In this document: one piece after another, positions 26,266-34,415 of the stretch | How the letters are laid out: every line of letters starts with the position of its first letter | Position numbering within the stretch: position 1 is the first letter of the stretch | DNA from: Diaphorobacter caeni | Lineage (GTDB): Bacteria > Pseudomonadota > Gammaproteobacteria > Burkholderiales > Burkholderiaceae_C | Direction of reading: 5' to 3' | NCBI RefSeq assembly: GCF_015354245.1 | Contig: NZ_JADKYZ010000004.1 | Span: 62,001 to 126,000 of the forward strand | DNA: 64,000 bases | The notes under the pieces: generated by a model | What the model was told of the DNA's origin: nothing | The model's input: only the letters and a program-made list of their open reading frames with translations | Databases searched by the model: none | Made by a program: the position numbers and the translations under genes

Positions 26266-26652
26266 TTATGCGTTCTTCGGCGGACGGTAGTTCAGGCAGA
26301 CCTTGTTGCCGTCGGGATCGCGCAGATAGGCCAGATACAGACGCCCGGGGCCTTCACCGCGATAGCCCGGCGGGTCTTCGCAGGTTACGCCGCCCGCTGC
26401 CAGACCCGCCGCATGCGCCGCATTGGCCTGTTCCTCGGACGTGGCCGCAAACCCGAAGGTGCTGCCGTTGCCGACGCTCGCCGGCTCGCCGTTGATCGGC
26501 GTGCTCACCGCGAACGTGCCGCCCGATCCGCGCCAGAAGAAGCGGTTCTTGTTGGACACGCCGGGCGAGATGCCCAGCGCGCCGAGCAGCGCATCGTAGA
26601 ACTTCCTGGACCGCTCCAGATCGCTGACACCCACCATGATGTGACTGAACAC
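26266..26652 (-). CDS. VOC-family (glyoxalase/bleomycin-resistance-like) protein
   Basis: 128-residue vicinal-oxygen-chelate protein with two beta-alpha-beta-beta-beta units. It begins FSHIMVGVSDLERSRKFYDALLGALG, where the His can be a metal ligand, and ends RLYLAYLRDPDGNKVCLNYR. The central FFWRGSGGTFAVSTPINGEP is typical of single-domain glyoxalase-like proteins. The substrate is unknown. The start is a GTG with GAGGAG 6-7 nt upstream. Confidence 0.85.
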   Translation of the reverse strand: MFSHIMVGVSDLERSRKFYDALLGALGISPGVSNKNRFFWRGSGGTFAVSTPINGEPASVGNGSTFGFAATSEEQANAAHAAGLAAGGVTCEDPPGYRGEGPGRLYLAYLRDPDGNKVCLNYRPPKNA

Positions 26653-26824
26653 GTTCGTCTCCTCAAGTTTGAATGGAATGGGATTTCAAGAATAGCCGAA
26701 CCAGCCGGCGAAATCCTGCGCGCAGGCGACATGCCACTCCACGTTCTGATACACAGAATGACGGTTTTCCTAGCAAAAACCCTTATACCTCCGCTTTCCT
26801 CCTTGTCTTAGACTGAGCTCAAAC

Positions 26825-26838
26825 AGAACAGTAGTTCT
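26825..26838. promoter_or_regulatory. Candidate operator before aldehyde dehydrogenase gene
   Basis: AGAAC-AGTA-GTTCT, a short perfect dyad, is 41 bp before the aldehyde dehydrogenase start in an AT-rich gap. It may bind a regulator, but five-base arms are weak evidence. Confidence 0.3.
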
Positions 26839-26879
26839 ATCAGACAGACCAAACTCAACTCTAGACAACGGGTAGCTCG

Positions 26880-28331
26880 ATGAAAAAGATGTGGATCGGC
26901 GGACAGGCCGTGGATGGCGATGCGGGTGTTGCACCTCTGGTGTCGGTGAATCCGGCCACGGGCGAGGTGAACTACGAGGTGGCTGCGGCCGGGGCCAAGG
27001 CGGCGGATGCGGCGGTGAAGATCGCCGACGAGGCGGTGCGCGACAAGAAGTGGCGCAACATGCTGCCGCCCGCACGCGCGGCGATTCTGTCGAAGATCGC
27101 CGACGGCATGGAACGGCGCAGCGAGGAGCTGGCGCGGCTGCAGATGATCGAGAACGGCAAGGTCTGGCGCGAGTGCCAGGTGCAGGTCAAGAGCGCGGCC
27201 GCCACCTTCCGCTACTACGCGGGGGTCTGCGAAACCACGGGCTCCGAAGTGACGCCCGCGCGTGGTGACTATCTCTCGATGTCGGTCTACGAGCCCTATG
27301 GCGTGATCGCCGCGATCACGCCGTGGAACTCGCCGATGACGATGGAAGCGCAGAAGGTCGCACCCGCGCTCGCCGCGGGCAATGCGGTGATTCTCAAGCC
27401 CTCCGAGATCACGCCCTCCACCGGCCTGCTGCTGGCCGAGATCGCGCAGGAGGCGGGTCTGCCCGCCGGCATTCTGAACGTGCTGCCCGGCACCGGCCAG
27501 CAGGTGGGTGCCGCTCTGGTGGAGCATCCGCGCGTGCGCCTGGTGTCGTTCACCGGCGGCACGGAAAGCGGTCGCCGCATCGCCGAGACGGCGGCACGCA
27601 AGCTCATGCCGGTCGCGCTGGAGCTGGGCGGCAAGTCGCCGCACATCGTGTTCGACGATGCCCCCATCGACTCGGCCGTGGCGGCGCTCGCGGGCGGCAT
27701 CTTCGAGGGCAGCGGCCAGTCCTGCGTGGCGGGCTCGCGCGCGTTCGTGCAGCGCAAGGTCTATGACGAGGTGGTCGCCAAGCTGAGTGCCGTGGCGCGC
27801 TCGCTCAAGGTCGATCTGCCCGATGCGGCCGGTGCCGAGATGGGTCCGCTCGCCACGTTCGCGCACCGCGACAAGGTGGCCGGCATGGTCGAGGCGGCGC
27901 GCGCTGCGGGCGCCGACATTCTCGCGGGCGGCGCACGCCCCGAAGGCAAGCAACTCGACAAGGGGGCGTACTACCTGCCCACGCTGATAGGCGGCATCGA
28001 CAACCACGCGGCCATCGCGCAGCAGGAAATCTTCGGCCCGGTGCTCTGCATGATTCCGTTCGACGACGAGGACGATCTCATCACCCAGGCCAACAACTCC
28101 TGCTTCGGCCTCGCCTCGGGCGTGTGGACGCGTGACTACCAGCGCGCATGGCGCGTGGCGCGCGCGCTGGAGGCGGGCACGGTGTGGATCAACACCTACA
28201 AGCAACTGTCGATCGCCACGCCGTTCGGCGGCTTCAAGGACAGCGGCATCGGACGCGAAAAGGGCATCTCCGGCATGCGCCTGTATCAGCAGCCCAAGGG
28301 CATTTACTTCGGCATGGGCCAGCTCGGCTGA
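26880..28331 (+). CDS. Aldehyde dehydrogenase family protein
   Basis: 483-residue NAD(P)-dependent aldehyde dehydrogenase. The N-terminal NAD-binding part contains ITPWNSP, LKPSEITPSTGL and the FTGG segment; the catalytic Glu is in ELGGKSPH, and the nucleophile Cys282 is in GQSCVAGSR. The closing FGPVLCMIPF and PFGGFKDSGIGRE are also family motifs. It oxidises an aldehyde to the acid; the substrate is unclear. It is followed after 32 bp by a beta-hydroxyacid dehydrogenase-like gene, so the pair may oxidise a hydroxyacid or alcohol in sequence. Confidence 0.93.
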   Translation: MKKMWIGGQAVDGDAGVAPLVSVNPATGEVNYEVAAAGAKAADAAVKIADEAVRDKKWRNMLPPARAAILSKIADGMERRSEELARLQMIENGKVWRECQVQVKSAAATFRYYAGVCETTGSEVTPARGDYLSMSVYEPYGVIAAITPWNSPMTMEAQKVAPALAAGNAVILKPSEITPSTGLLLAEIAQEAGLPAGILNVLPGTGQQVGAALVEHPRVRLVSFTGGTESGRRIAETAARKLMPVALELGGKSPHIVFDDAPIDSAVAALAGGIFEGSGQSCVAGSRAFVQRKVYDEVVAKLSAVARSLKVDLPDAAGAEMGPLATFAHRDKVAGMVEAARAAGADILAGGARPEGKQLDKGAYYLPTLIGGIDNHAAIAQQEIFGPVLCMIPFDDEDDLITQANNSCFGLASGVWTRDYQRAWRVARALEAGTVWINTYKQLSIATPFGGFKDSGIGREKGISGMRLYQQPKGIYFGMGQLG

Positions 28332-28363
28332 GCGAGAAGAAACACGACAAAAGGAATTCTGAA

Positions 28364-29251
28364 ATGAGCAATCCACAACACATCGGCTTCATCGGTCTGG
28401 GCGTGATGGGCGAGCCGATCTGCCGCAACCTCGCGCGCAAATCGGGCGCTCCGGTGCTGGCGTTCGACCTGTCCAAGGAGCCGCTGGCGCGTCTCGCGGC
28501 CGATCAGGTGAAGGCCGTCGCGACGCCCGCCGAAGTCATGCAGCAGTGCGACGTCGTCTTCCTCTCCCTGCCCTCGGGCGAAGTCGTCGACAAGCTGAGC
28601 CGCGAGGCCAACGGCCTGCTCGCGAATGCGCGGTCGGGACAGATCGTGATCGACCTCAGCACATCCGCCGTCAACACCACGCGCGCGCTGGCCAAGGAGT
28701 TCGAGGCACGCGGCGCCCATCTTGTCGACGCCCCCGTGGCCCGCACCCGCGCGGCCGCCGAGGCCGGCACGCTGGCGGTCTTCGTCGGCGCCACGCCCGA
28801 ACTGTTCGCGCAGGTGCAGCCGCTGATCGCCACCTTCGCCTCCGACATCGCGCTGTGCGGCCCGGTGGGCTGCGGCCAGGTGCTCAAGATTCTCAACAAC
28901 ATGATGCTGTTCGAAAACGTGGTCGCGATCAGCGAGGCCAAGAATATCGGTGAGCGCGCGGGCGTCGATCCCAAGGTGCTGTTCGAGACGCTGACCCAAG
29001 GCTCTGCCGACAGCTTCGCGCTGCGCAACCACGGCATGAAGGCGGTGCTGCCCGGCGAGTTTCCCGAGCGTGCGTTTTCCGTCAAATACGCGCAGAAAGA
29101 TTTGCACTATGCGCTGCAATTGGCCGATGAAACCGGCGTCGATGCGCGCGGCGCGCGAGTCGTCGATGCATGGTTCAATCAGGCGATTGCAGACGGCGCA
29201 GGTGAGAATTACCACCCCGTCATCAGCACATTGATGACAAAGAAATCCTGA
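28364..29251 (+). CDS. Beta-hydroxyacid dehydrogenase-like NAD(P)-dependent oxidoreductase
   Basis: 295-residue member of the 3-hydroxyisobutyrate dehydrogenase family. The Rossmann motif GFIGLGVMGEPICRNL and the catalytic Lys in GQVLKILNNMM are present. At the substrate loop, where most members read DAPVSGG, this protein reads DAPVARTRAAAEAG. The same change occurs in the second paralogue at 60075. AAGGAATTC precedes the ATG at 28364. It shares a transcript with the aldehyde dehydrogenase. Confidence 0.9.
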   Translation: MSNPQHIGFIGLGVMGEPICRNLARKSGAPVLAFDLSKEPLARLAADQVKAVATPAEVMQQCDVVFLSLPSGEVVDKLSREANGLLANARSGQIVIDLSTSAVNTTRALAKEFEARGAHLVDAPVARTRAAAEAGTLAVFVGATPELFAQVQPLIATFASDIALCGPVGCGQVLKILNNMMLFENVVAISEAKNIGERAGVDPKVLFETLTQGSADSFALRNHGMKAVLPGEFPERAFSVKYAQKDLHYALQLADETGVDARGARVVDAWFNQAIADGAGENYHPVISTLMTKKS

Positions 29252-29397
29252 TTGCGCGACAGTCGATCCACACTGGCTGCACTAACGGCTTTTGTGGGTC
29301 TATTTGAAGTTGCATTTGCTCGCAAATTCAGTTGCGTTTTGTCGCAATCGCGTGCCTACCATAGACTGAATTTCATACAGTCATCGGCAGGCACGCC

Positions 29398-30120
29398 ATG
29401 GAACCCTCGGCCCCGCTCTTTCCGCAGCAGGTGTTGCAAAAGACCCTGCGCTCCCGACGTTTGGAGTTTCAGGTGACGGATGCGGGCCGGTCCGTCACAC
29501 TCGCCAACGGCCTGCGACTCGAGCCTTTTCTGATGGCCTGCGAGCAGGTCTCCAAGGAGCGCTTCCACTCCACGACCGTGATCGAGGCGAGCCACCCCAC
29601 GCTCTTTCCCAATCCGCTGTTCGAATACCAGCACGCCCAGGGCCGCTCGCGGCTCGACGCGCTCGGCCGTGGCTTCGCCGCGTGGGTGGACATGGATCTG
29701 GTCGCGCTGATCGACGCCTGCAGCCCTTCGCCTGTGCACTGTTCAATCATCGAGCTGGGGTACGCCGGCAAAGGCGTGCACGGGACGACCCGGCGCGAAG
29801 TGCTGCTCGGGCCGATGGCGCACTACCAGCAGCACGCGTCGCGCCGCGCCGAGGAGCACCCATTCTGCCCCTGCTGCCTGTTCACCAACAGCATGGCGGC
29901 CTTCGGCGGGCTGCTGCAGAGCCACGACTTTCTGGGCGTGCGCCTCTATGCCTCACGCGATCCCGACGGCCTGTGCGAAGCCGACTGCCGGGTGAATGGC
30001 CACCATTTCTCCGCGGCCGTCGCACTGCTGTGCGCCTATGCCGAACTCTGGCCCGACGCAGGCATGGAGTACCGCAAGCAATACATCGTCATCCGCAACG
30101 CGCCGCGCGTGCTCGAATGA
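29398..30120 (+). CDS. Hypothetical protein with CxxC-like cysteine cluster
   Basis: 240-residue soluble protein that I do not recognise with confidence; it has a passing resemblance to DUF6348-type proteins. Features seen: LEFQVTDAGRSVTLANGLRLEPFL near the start, SIIELGYAGKGVHG in the middle, and a HPFCPCCLF cluster at about residue 155 that could bind metal. The end AGMEYRKQYIVIRNAP looks structured. It stands alone, with no strong ribosome-binding site, and is convergent with the small lipoprotein gene. Confidence 0.7.
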   Translation: MEPSAPLFPQQVLQKTLRSRRLEFQVTDAGRSVTLANGLRLEPFLMACEQVSKERFHSTTVIEASHPTLFPNPLFEYQHAQGRSRLDALGRGFAAWVDMDLVALIDACSPSPVHCSIIELGYAGKGVHGTTRREVLLGPMAHYQQHASRRAEEHPFCPCCLFTNSMAAFGGLLQSHDFLGVRLYASRDPDGLCEADCRVNGHHFSAAVALLCAYAELWPDAGMEYRKQYIVIRNAPRVLE

Positions 30121-30212
30121 ACGCGCCTGACCCCATCCGGGCGCGGGGAGGACGGATCGCCTGCTTCAGCATCGATCTCGACCGCACTCGTTCTTCCCGC
30201 AGCCGGTGGCGC

Positions 30213-30395
30213 TCACTTGACGCCACCCACTCCGGCATCGACGGTGCCGAACACCGTCACGCCACTGCTGTCGCCCGCCTGTGAGCCCGGGCTCCTGGCG
30301 GACGAACCGGTGGCCGTGCAGCCCGCGAACATGCCCGCAGCCCCCAACGCGATGACGAGCGCCGCGACGCGGCACGAGAAGAATCGGAATCGCAT
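30213..30395 (-). CDS. Small lipoprotein
   Basis: 60-residue predicted lipoprotein. The leader MRFRFFSCRVAALVIALG ends in lipobox FAGC, and the mature 38 residues are Ser/Gly-rich and end VFGTVDAGVGGVK. That ending resembles the first beta-strand of Burkholderiales porins (VTLYGxxDAG). AAGGAG precedes the ATG at 30395; longer upstream frames lack it. It is divergent from the MarR gene. Function unknown. Confidence 0.75.
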   Translation of the reverse strand: MRFRFFSCRVAALVIALGAAGMFAGCTATGSSARSPGSQAGDSSGVTVFGTVDAGVGGVK

Positions 30396-30558
30396 GCGTG
30401 AACACTCCTTTTTCAGCGTCGAGCCCCATGTTACCCACCACCCGTCCCGCCCATCGCCCATGAATCCCTGCGCACGGCATTGAATCCCGGCCAATTCCTA
30501 CCCTCTGCAAATATTTGGACAAGCAGATATACTGAAATTAATAAGCCGCCTAACTAAA

Positions 30559-31074
30559 ATGACAACTCCAGATCCCACCGCTCCCAACGCCTATGCCGGT
30601 CTCCCGCGGGAGGATGCGCTGCTCAAGCTCACCCGCAGCATGGGCTTCTGCAATGCGCGCTATGTGCCGATCGCCAACAAGGCGGTCGCGCATCTCGGTC
30701 TCTCGGAGGCGTCGACCTGGCCGCTGTTGGCGGTCTCGCGCTATGGCGACGGCCTACGTCAAGGCGTGATCGCCGACATTCTCGGTATCAAGGCACCGTC
30801 GCTCACGCGGCCGCTGGACTATCTGGAAGACGCGGGCCTGATCGAGCGACGCGACGACCCCGTCGACGGGCGCGCCAAGACCCTGCATCTCACGCACCAG
30901 GGCCGCGAGCTCACCCACCAGATCGAGGCCGCTCTCAAGACGCTGCGCCACGAGCTGTTCCGGGGCGCGTCCGATGCGGATGTCGAGGCTTGTCTGCGGG
31001 TGTTCTCCGCGCTCGAAGACCGCATGGGCCGCGTTACGCCGGATGTGGCGCCCTTGAAGAACGCGGCGCGCTGA
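30559..31074 (+). CDS. MarR-family transcriptional regulator
   Basis: 171-residue MarR regulator. The winged helix-turn-helix covers VIADILGIKAPSLTRPLDYLEDAGLIERRDDPVDGRAKTLHLT, with the DxR wing in DPVDGR. It is the first gene of an apparent efflux operon, 30 bp before the FUSC gene, and likely represses it in response to an aromatic or similar ligand, as is common for MarR next to such pumps. No Shine-Dalgarno sequence is visible before the ATG at 30559. Confidence 0.92.
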   Translation: MTTPDPTAPNAYAGLPREDALLKLTRSMGFCNARYVPIANKAVAHLGLSEASTWPLLAVSRYGDGLRQGVIADILGIKAPSLTRPLDYLEDAGLIERRDDPVDGRAKTLHLTHQGRELTHQIEAALKTLRHELFRGASDADVEACLRVFSALEDRMGRVTPDVAPLKNAAR

Positions 31075-31104
31075 CTGCGGAACGGACAACGGCTGATCCC
31101 TCCG

Positions 31105-33213
31105 ATGATGAAACTCCCCACCTTGCCGCGCTTCACGCGGGCGGAAATGCTCTTCTCGGCCAAGTGCCTGGCCTCCGCCGTGCTCTCGCTGTATGTGGCG
31201 AGCCGCCTGGGCCTGTCGCGTCCGTTCTGGGCGATGATGACCTCGTACGTGGTCGCCAGTCCGCTCGCGGGCACGGTGCGCTCCAAGGCGGTGTACCGCG
31301 TGCTCGGCACCATCGTCGGCTGCACGGCCACGCTGCTGATCCTGCCATCGCTCGCCAACACCCCCGAGCTGCTGACGCTGGCGCTCGCGCTCTGGGTGGG
31401 CGGCTGTCTCTACATCTCGCTGCTCGATCGTTCACCCGCGTCCTATGTGTTCATGCTCGCGGGCTACACGGCCGCGATGATCGGGTTTCCCAACGTCGAG
31501 GCGCCTCAGACGCTGTTTGACAACGCCACGCTGCGCGTCGAGGAAATCATCGTCGGCATTCTGTGCGCGACGCTCGTGCACAGCATCGTGTTTCCCAAGG
31601 GCCTCGCGCCCGCCGTGCTGGGCCTGCTCGACGGCGCGATGAAGCACACGCGGCACTGGATCCAGGATCTGCTGGTCACCGATGCGCCCGATCCGAAATC
31701 GGCCCTCGCGAGCGACCGCAGCAAGGTCGCGGGCGACATCACGCAGCTGCGCCTTTTGTCCACGCACATTCCGTTCGACACCACCAATCTGCGCTGGACC
31801 GCCGGTGCCGTGAGCACCATGCAGGACCACATCGCCTCGCTGATGCCCACGGTCTCGGCGGTGGAGGACCGGCTCGTCGCGCTGGAACAGGCGGAAGGCG
31901 CGCTCGCGCCCGACGTGGTGGCCATGCTGGCGCGCATCCGCGACTGGCTAGATGCGCAGGACTTCCAGCGGCTCGCCCCCGACCGCGCCCGGCAGCTGGC
32001 CGATCTGCGCGCCGAGATCCACGGCTTCGCGATGCAGCGCTGGAGCGAGCAGTCCAACCACTGGTCACGCCTGCTGCGCGTGGCACTGGCGACGCGGCTC
32101 ACCGAACTCGTCGACGCGTGGGACGCCTGCGTGCGACTGCGCCACGACATCGACGCGGGCATCGGCGGCGCGCCCGTCGCGTCACGGCGCCTGGGCAACC
32201 TGAGCCACCGCGCGCTGCACCTGGACCACGGCATGGCAGCGCTGTCAAGCTTTGCGGCCGTGCTCGCGATCTGCCTGTGCAGCGCGTTCTGGATCCTCAC
32301 CGGCTGGCCTGCGGGCTCGGCCGCCACCATGATGGCCGCCGTCTTCTGCTGCTTCTTCGCCACCATGGACAACCCGGTTCCGGCGATCAGAAGCTTTCTC
32401 AAATACGTGCTGTGCTCGATGCCGCTGTCGGTCTTCTACGTGCTGGTCCTGCTGCCCAACGTGCAGGACTTCGGCATGCTGATCGCGGTCTGCGCGCCCG
32501 TGTGTCTGGTGCTGGGCTGCTACATGGCGCGACCACAGAACATGATGGCGGCGATGGGCATTCTGCTCGGCGGCTTCTTCGGCACGCTTGCCATGTACGA
32601 CACCGGAGCCGTCGATCTCATCACCTTCGTGAACTCGATGATCGGGCAGATCGTGGGCATCGTCACCGCCGCCGTGGTGACCGCGCTGGTGCGCAGCGTG
32701 GGCGTGGCCTGGGCGGCGCGGCGCATTCAGCGCGCGAACTGGCGCGAACTTGCCGAACTCGCGCAGCCCGGCGCCAGCGCGCGCCAGCTCGACGCTTACG
32801 CGGTGCGCATGCTCGATCGCATAGGCCTGCTTGCGCCGCGCATCGCGCAGGCCGGAGGCCAGATCGACGGCGTGGCCAAAGACCAGGCGCTGCGCGATCT
32901 GCGCGTGGGTGCAGACCTCGCGTCGCTGCAGCGCCAGAACATCCCGATGGAGTCGGCGCGCGTCGCCGGCCTGCTTCGCGACATCGGCCAGTTCTTCGAG
33001 CGCCGCAGCGCAGGCCTGTCCGACACCGAGCTGCCGCCCGCCCTCCTCACGCACATCGACCAGGTGCTGGACTACGCCGCGACGCGCCCCGAATCGCAGC
33101 CCCAGTGGCGCGCCGCAGTGACCGCGCTCGTCGGTCTGCGCCGCAACCTCTTTCCGGCCGCTCCTGCTGCCCTGACCTCCACCAGCGCCGCGCAAGCGGC
33201 CTCCGCATCATGA
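31105..33213 (+). CDS. FUSC-family inner-membrane efflux protein (AaeB-like)
   Basis: 702-residue membrane protein of the fusaric acid resistance / aromatic acid exporter family. There are two transmembrane bundles: residues ~15-160 (LFSAKCLASAVLSLYVASRLG, ALALWVGGCLYISLLD) and ~370-530 (LAICLCSAFWILTGWPAGSAA, LCSMPLSVFYVLVLLP). Between and after them lie cytoplasmic helical domains. In E. coli AaeB works with the AaeA membrane-fusion protein to export hydroxybenzoates. Here the same functional set follows in order. The DUF1656 gene overlaps its stop by ATGA. Confidence 0.92.
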   Translation: MMKLPTLPRFTRAEMLFSAKCLASAVLSLYVASRLGLSRPFWAMMTSYVVASPLAGTVRSKAVYRVLGTIVGCTATLLILPSLANTPELLTLALALWVGGCLYISLLDRSPASYVFMLAGYTAAMIGFPNVEAPQTLFDNATLRVEEIIVGILCATLVHSIVFPKGLAPAVLGLLDGAMKHTRHWIQDLLVTDAPDPKSALASDRSKVAGDITQLRLLSTHIPFDTTNLRWTAGAVSTMQDHIASLMPTVSAVEDRLVALEQAEGALAPDVVAMLARIRDWLDAQDFQRLAPDRARQLADLRAEIHGFAMQRWSEQSNHWSRLLRVALATRLTELVDAWDACVRLRHDIDAGIGGAPVASRRLGNLSHRALHLDHGMAALSSFAAVLAICLCSAFWILTGWPAGSAATMMAAVFCCFFATMDNPVPAIRSFLKYVLCSMPLSVFYVLVLLPNVQDFGMLIAVCAPVCLVLGCYMARPQNMMAAMGILLGGFFGTLAMYDTGAVDLITFVNSMIGQIVGIVTAAVVTALVRSVGVAWAARRIQRANWRELAELAQPGASARQLDAYAVRMLDRIGLLAPRIAQAGGQIDGVAKDQALRDLRVGADLASLQRQNIPMESARVAGLLRDIGQFFERRSAGLSDTELPPALLTHIDQVLDYAATRPESQPQWRAAVTALVGLRRNLFPAAPAALTSTSAAQAASAS

Positions 33214-33416
33214 TCGGCGAAGCATCTTTCTATGGCCTCTATCTGCCCTGGCTCATGCCGCTGGCGCTGCTTGCGCTCATCGTGCTGCTGGGCGTGCAGC
33301 GCGTGCTCGCGGCCGCCGGGCTGTACCGTCGCATCTGGCACCCGGCGCTGTTCGACATCGGGCTCTATGTGCTGCTGCTCTGGGGACTTTCGCGCCTGAG
33401 CGCGCTGCTGCAATGA
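33210..33416 (+). CDS. DUF1656 membrane protein (AaeX-like)
   Basis: 68-residue protein with two transmembrane helices (LPWLMPLALLALIVLLGVQRVL and FDIGLYVLLLWGLSRL), the size and layout of AaeX/DUF1656. The NH2-terminal GEASFYGLYLP is typical. ATG at 33210 overlaps the FUSC stop codon (ATGA). It always accompanies FUSC/HlyD pumps; its exact role is unknown. Confidence 0.9.
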   Translation: MIGEASFYGLYLPWLMPLALLALIVLLGVQRVLAAAGLYRRIWHPALFDIGLYVLLLWGLSRLSALLQ

Positions 33417-33446
33417 ACACTGCATTTCAGAAAAAAAGAGAACAAC

Positions 33447-34415
33447 ATGACTGACAAGAACACCCCCGCTCCAGCTGCCCACAAGCCCGGCCTTTTGCAG
33501 CGCATCGCCACGCGCACGATTCCGGTCGGCATCACGCTTGCGGTGAGCGCCGCCGCCGTCGTCGCCGCCTTCCAGCTGTGGGACCACTACGAGCTCGCGC
33601 CGTGGACGCGCGATGGCCGCGTGCGCGCCAACGTCGTGCAGATAGCGCCCGATGTCTCTGGCCTCGTCACCGAGGTCGCCGTGCAGGACAACCAGCGCGT
33701 GCAGGCCGGACAGCTGCTGTTCGAAGTGGATCAGGCACGCTATGCGCTTTCGCTGCGCCAGGCCGAAGCGGCCGTCGCGTCGCAGAAGATCGCGCTCGCG
33801 CAGGCCAAACGCGAGGACGCGCGCAACGCAAGCCTCGACAACCTGATCTCGCAGGAAGTGCGCGAGCAGACGCGCACCAAGGTCGAGCAGGCCAACGCCG
33901 CGCTCGCGCAGGCACAGGTCACGCTGGACACGGCGCGGCTGAACCTCGCCCGCGCGCGCATCGTCGCGCCGTCCGACGCCTTCGTCACCAACCTCGATCT
34001 GCGCCGCGGCAGCTACGCCACCGCCGGTCATCCCGCGATGGCGCTGGTCGATTCGAAATCGTTCTACGTCGAAGGCTATTTCGAAGAAACCAAGCTCGCG
34101 CGCATCCACGTCGGCGACCGCGTGAAGGTCACGCCCATGGGCGCGGGCAAGCCGCTCGAGGGCACGGTGGAGAGCATCGTCGCGGGCATCGCCGACCGCG
34201 ACCGCGCGACCAGCGCCAACCTGCTGCCCACGGTGAACCCGACGTTCAACTGGGTGCGCCTCGCGCAGCGCGTGCCGGTGCGCGTGAAGCTCGATCCGCT
34301 GCCCGACGACGTCAAGCTCGTCGCGGGCCAGACCGTGACGGTGGAAGTCGTGCCGCAGCGGCGCGGCGATGCACAGCAGACCAGCGCCGGTAACCTGCAG
34401 CACAACAAGGGATGA
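33447..34415 (+). CDS. HlyD-family membrane fusion protein (AaeA/EmrA-like)
   Basis: 322-residue periplasmic adaptor. One N-terminal transmembrane helix (about residues 28-46) is followed by the first lipoyl half VRANVVQIAPDVSGLVTEVAV. A long alpha-helical hairpin (residues ~95-170, rich in Ala/Gln/Arg) comes next, then the second lipoyl half with ARIVAPSDAFVTNLDLRRG and a beta-barrel. It links the FUSC protein to the outer-membrane channel encoded next; the ATG of that gene overlaps this stop. Confidence 0.92.
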   Translation: MTDKNTPAPAAHKPGLLQRIATRTIPVGITLAVSAAAVVAAFQLWDHYELAPWTRDGRVRANVVQIAPDVSGLVTEVAVQDNQRVQAGQLLFEVDQARYALSLRQAEAAVASQKIALAQAKREDARNASLDNLISQEVREQTRTKVEQANAALAQAQVTLDTARLNLARARIVAPSDAFVTNLDLRRGSYATAGHPAMALVDSKSFYVEGYFEETKLARIHVGDRVKVTPMGAGKPLEGTVESIVAGIADRDRATSANLLPTVNPTFNWVRLAQRVPVRVKLDPLPDDVKLVAGQTVTVEVVPQRRGDAQQTSAGNLQHNKG

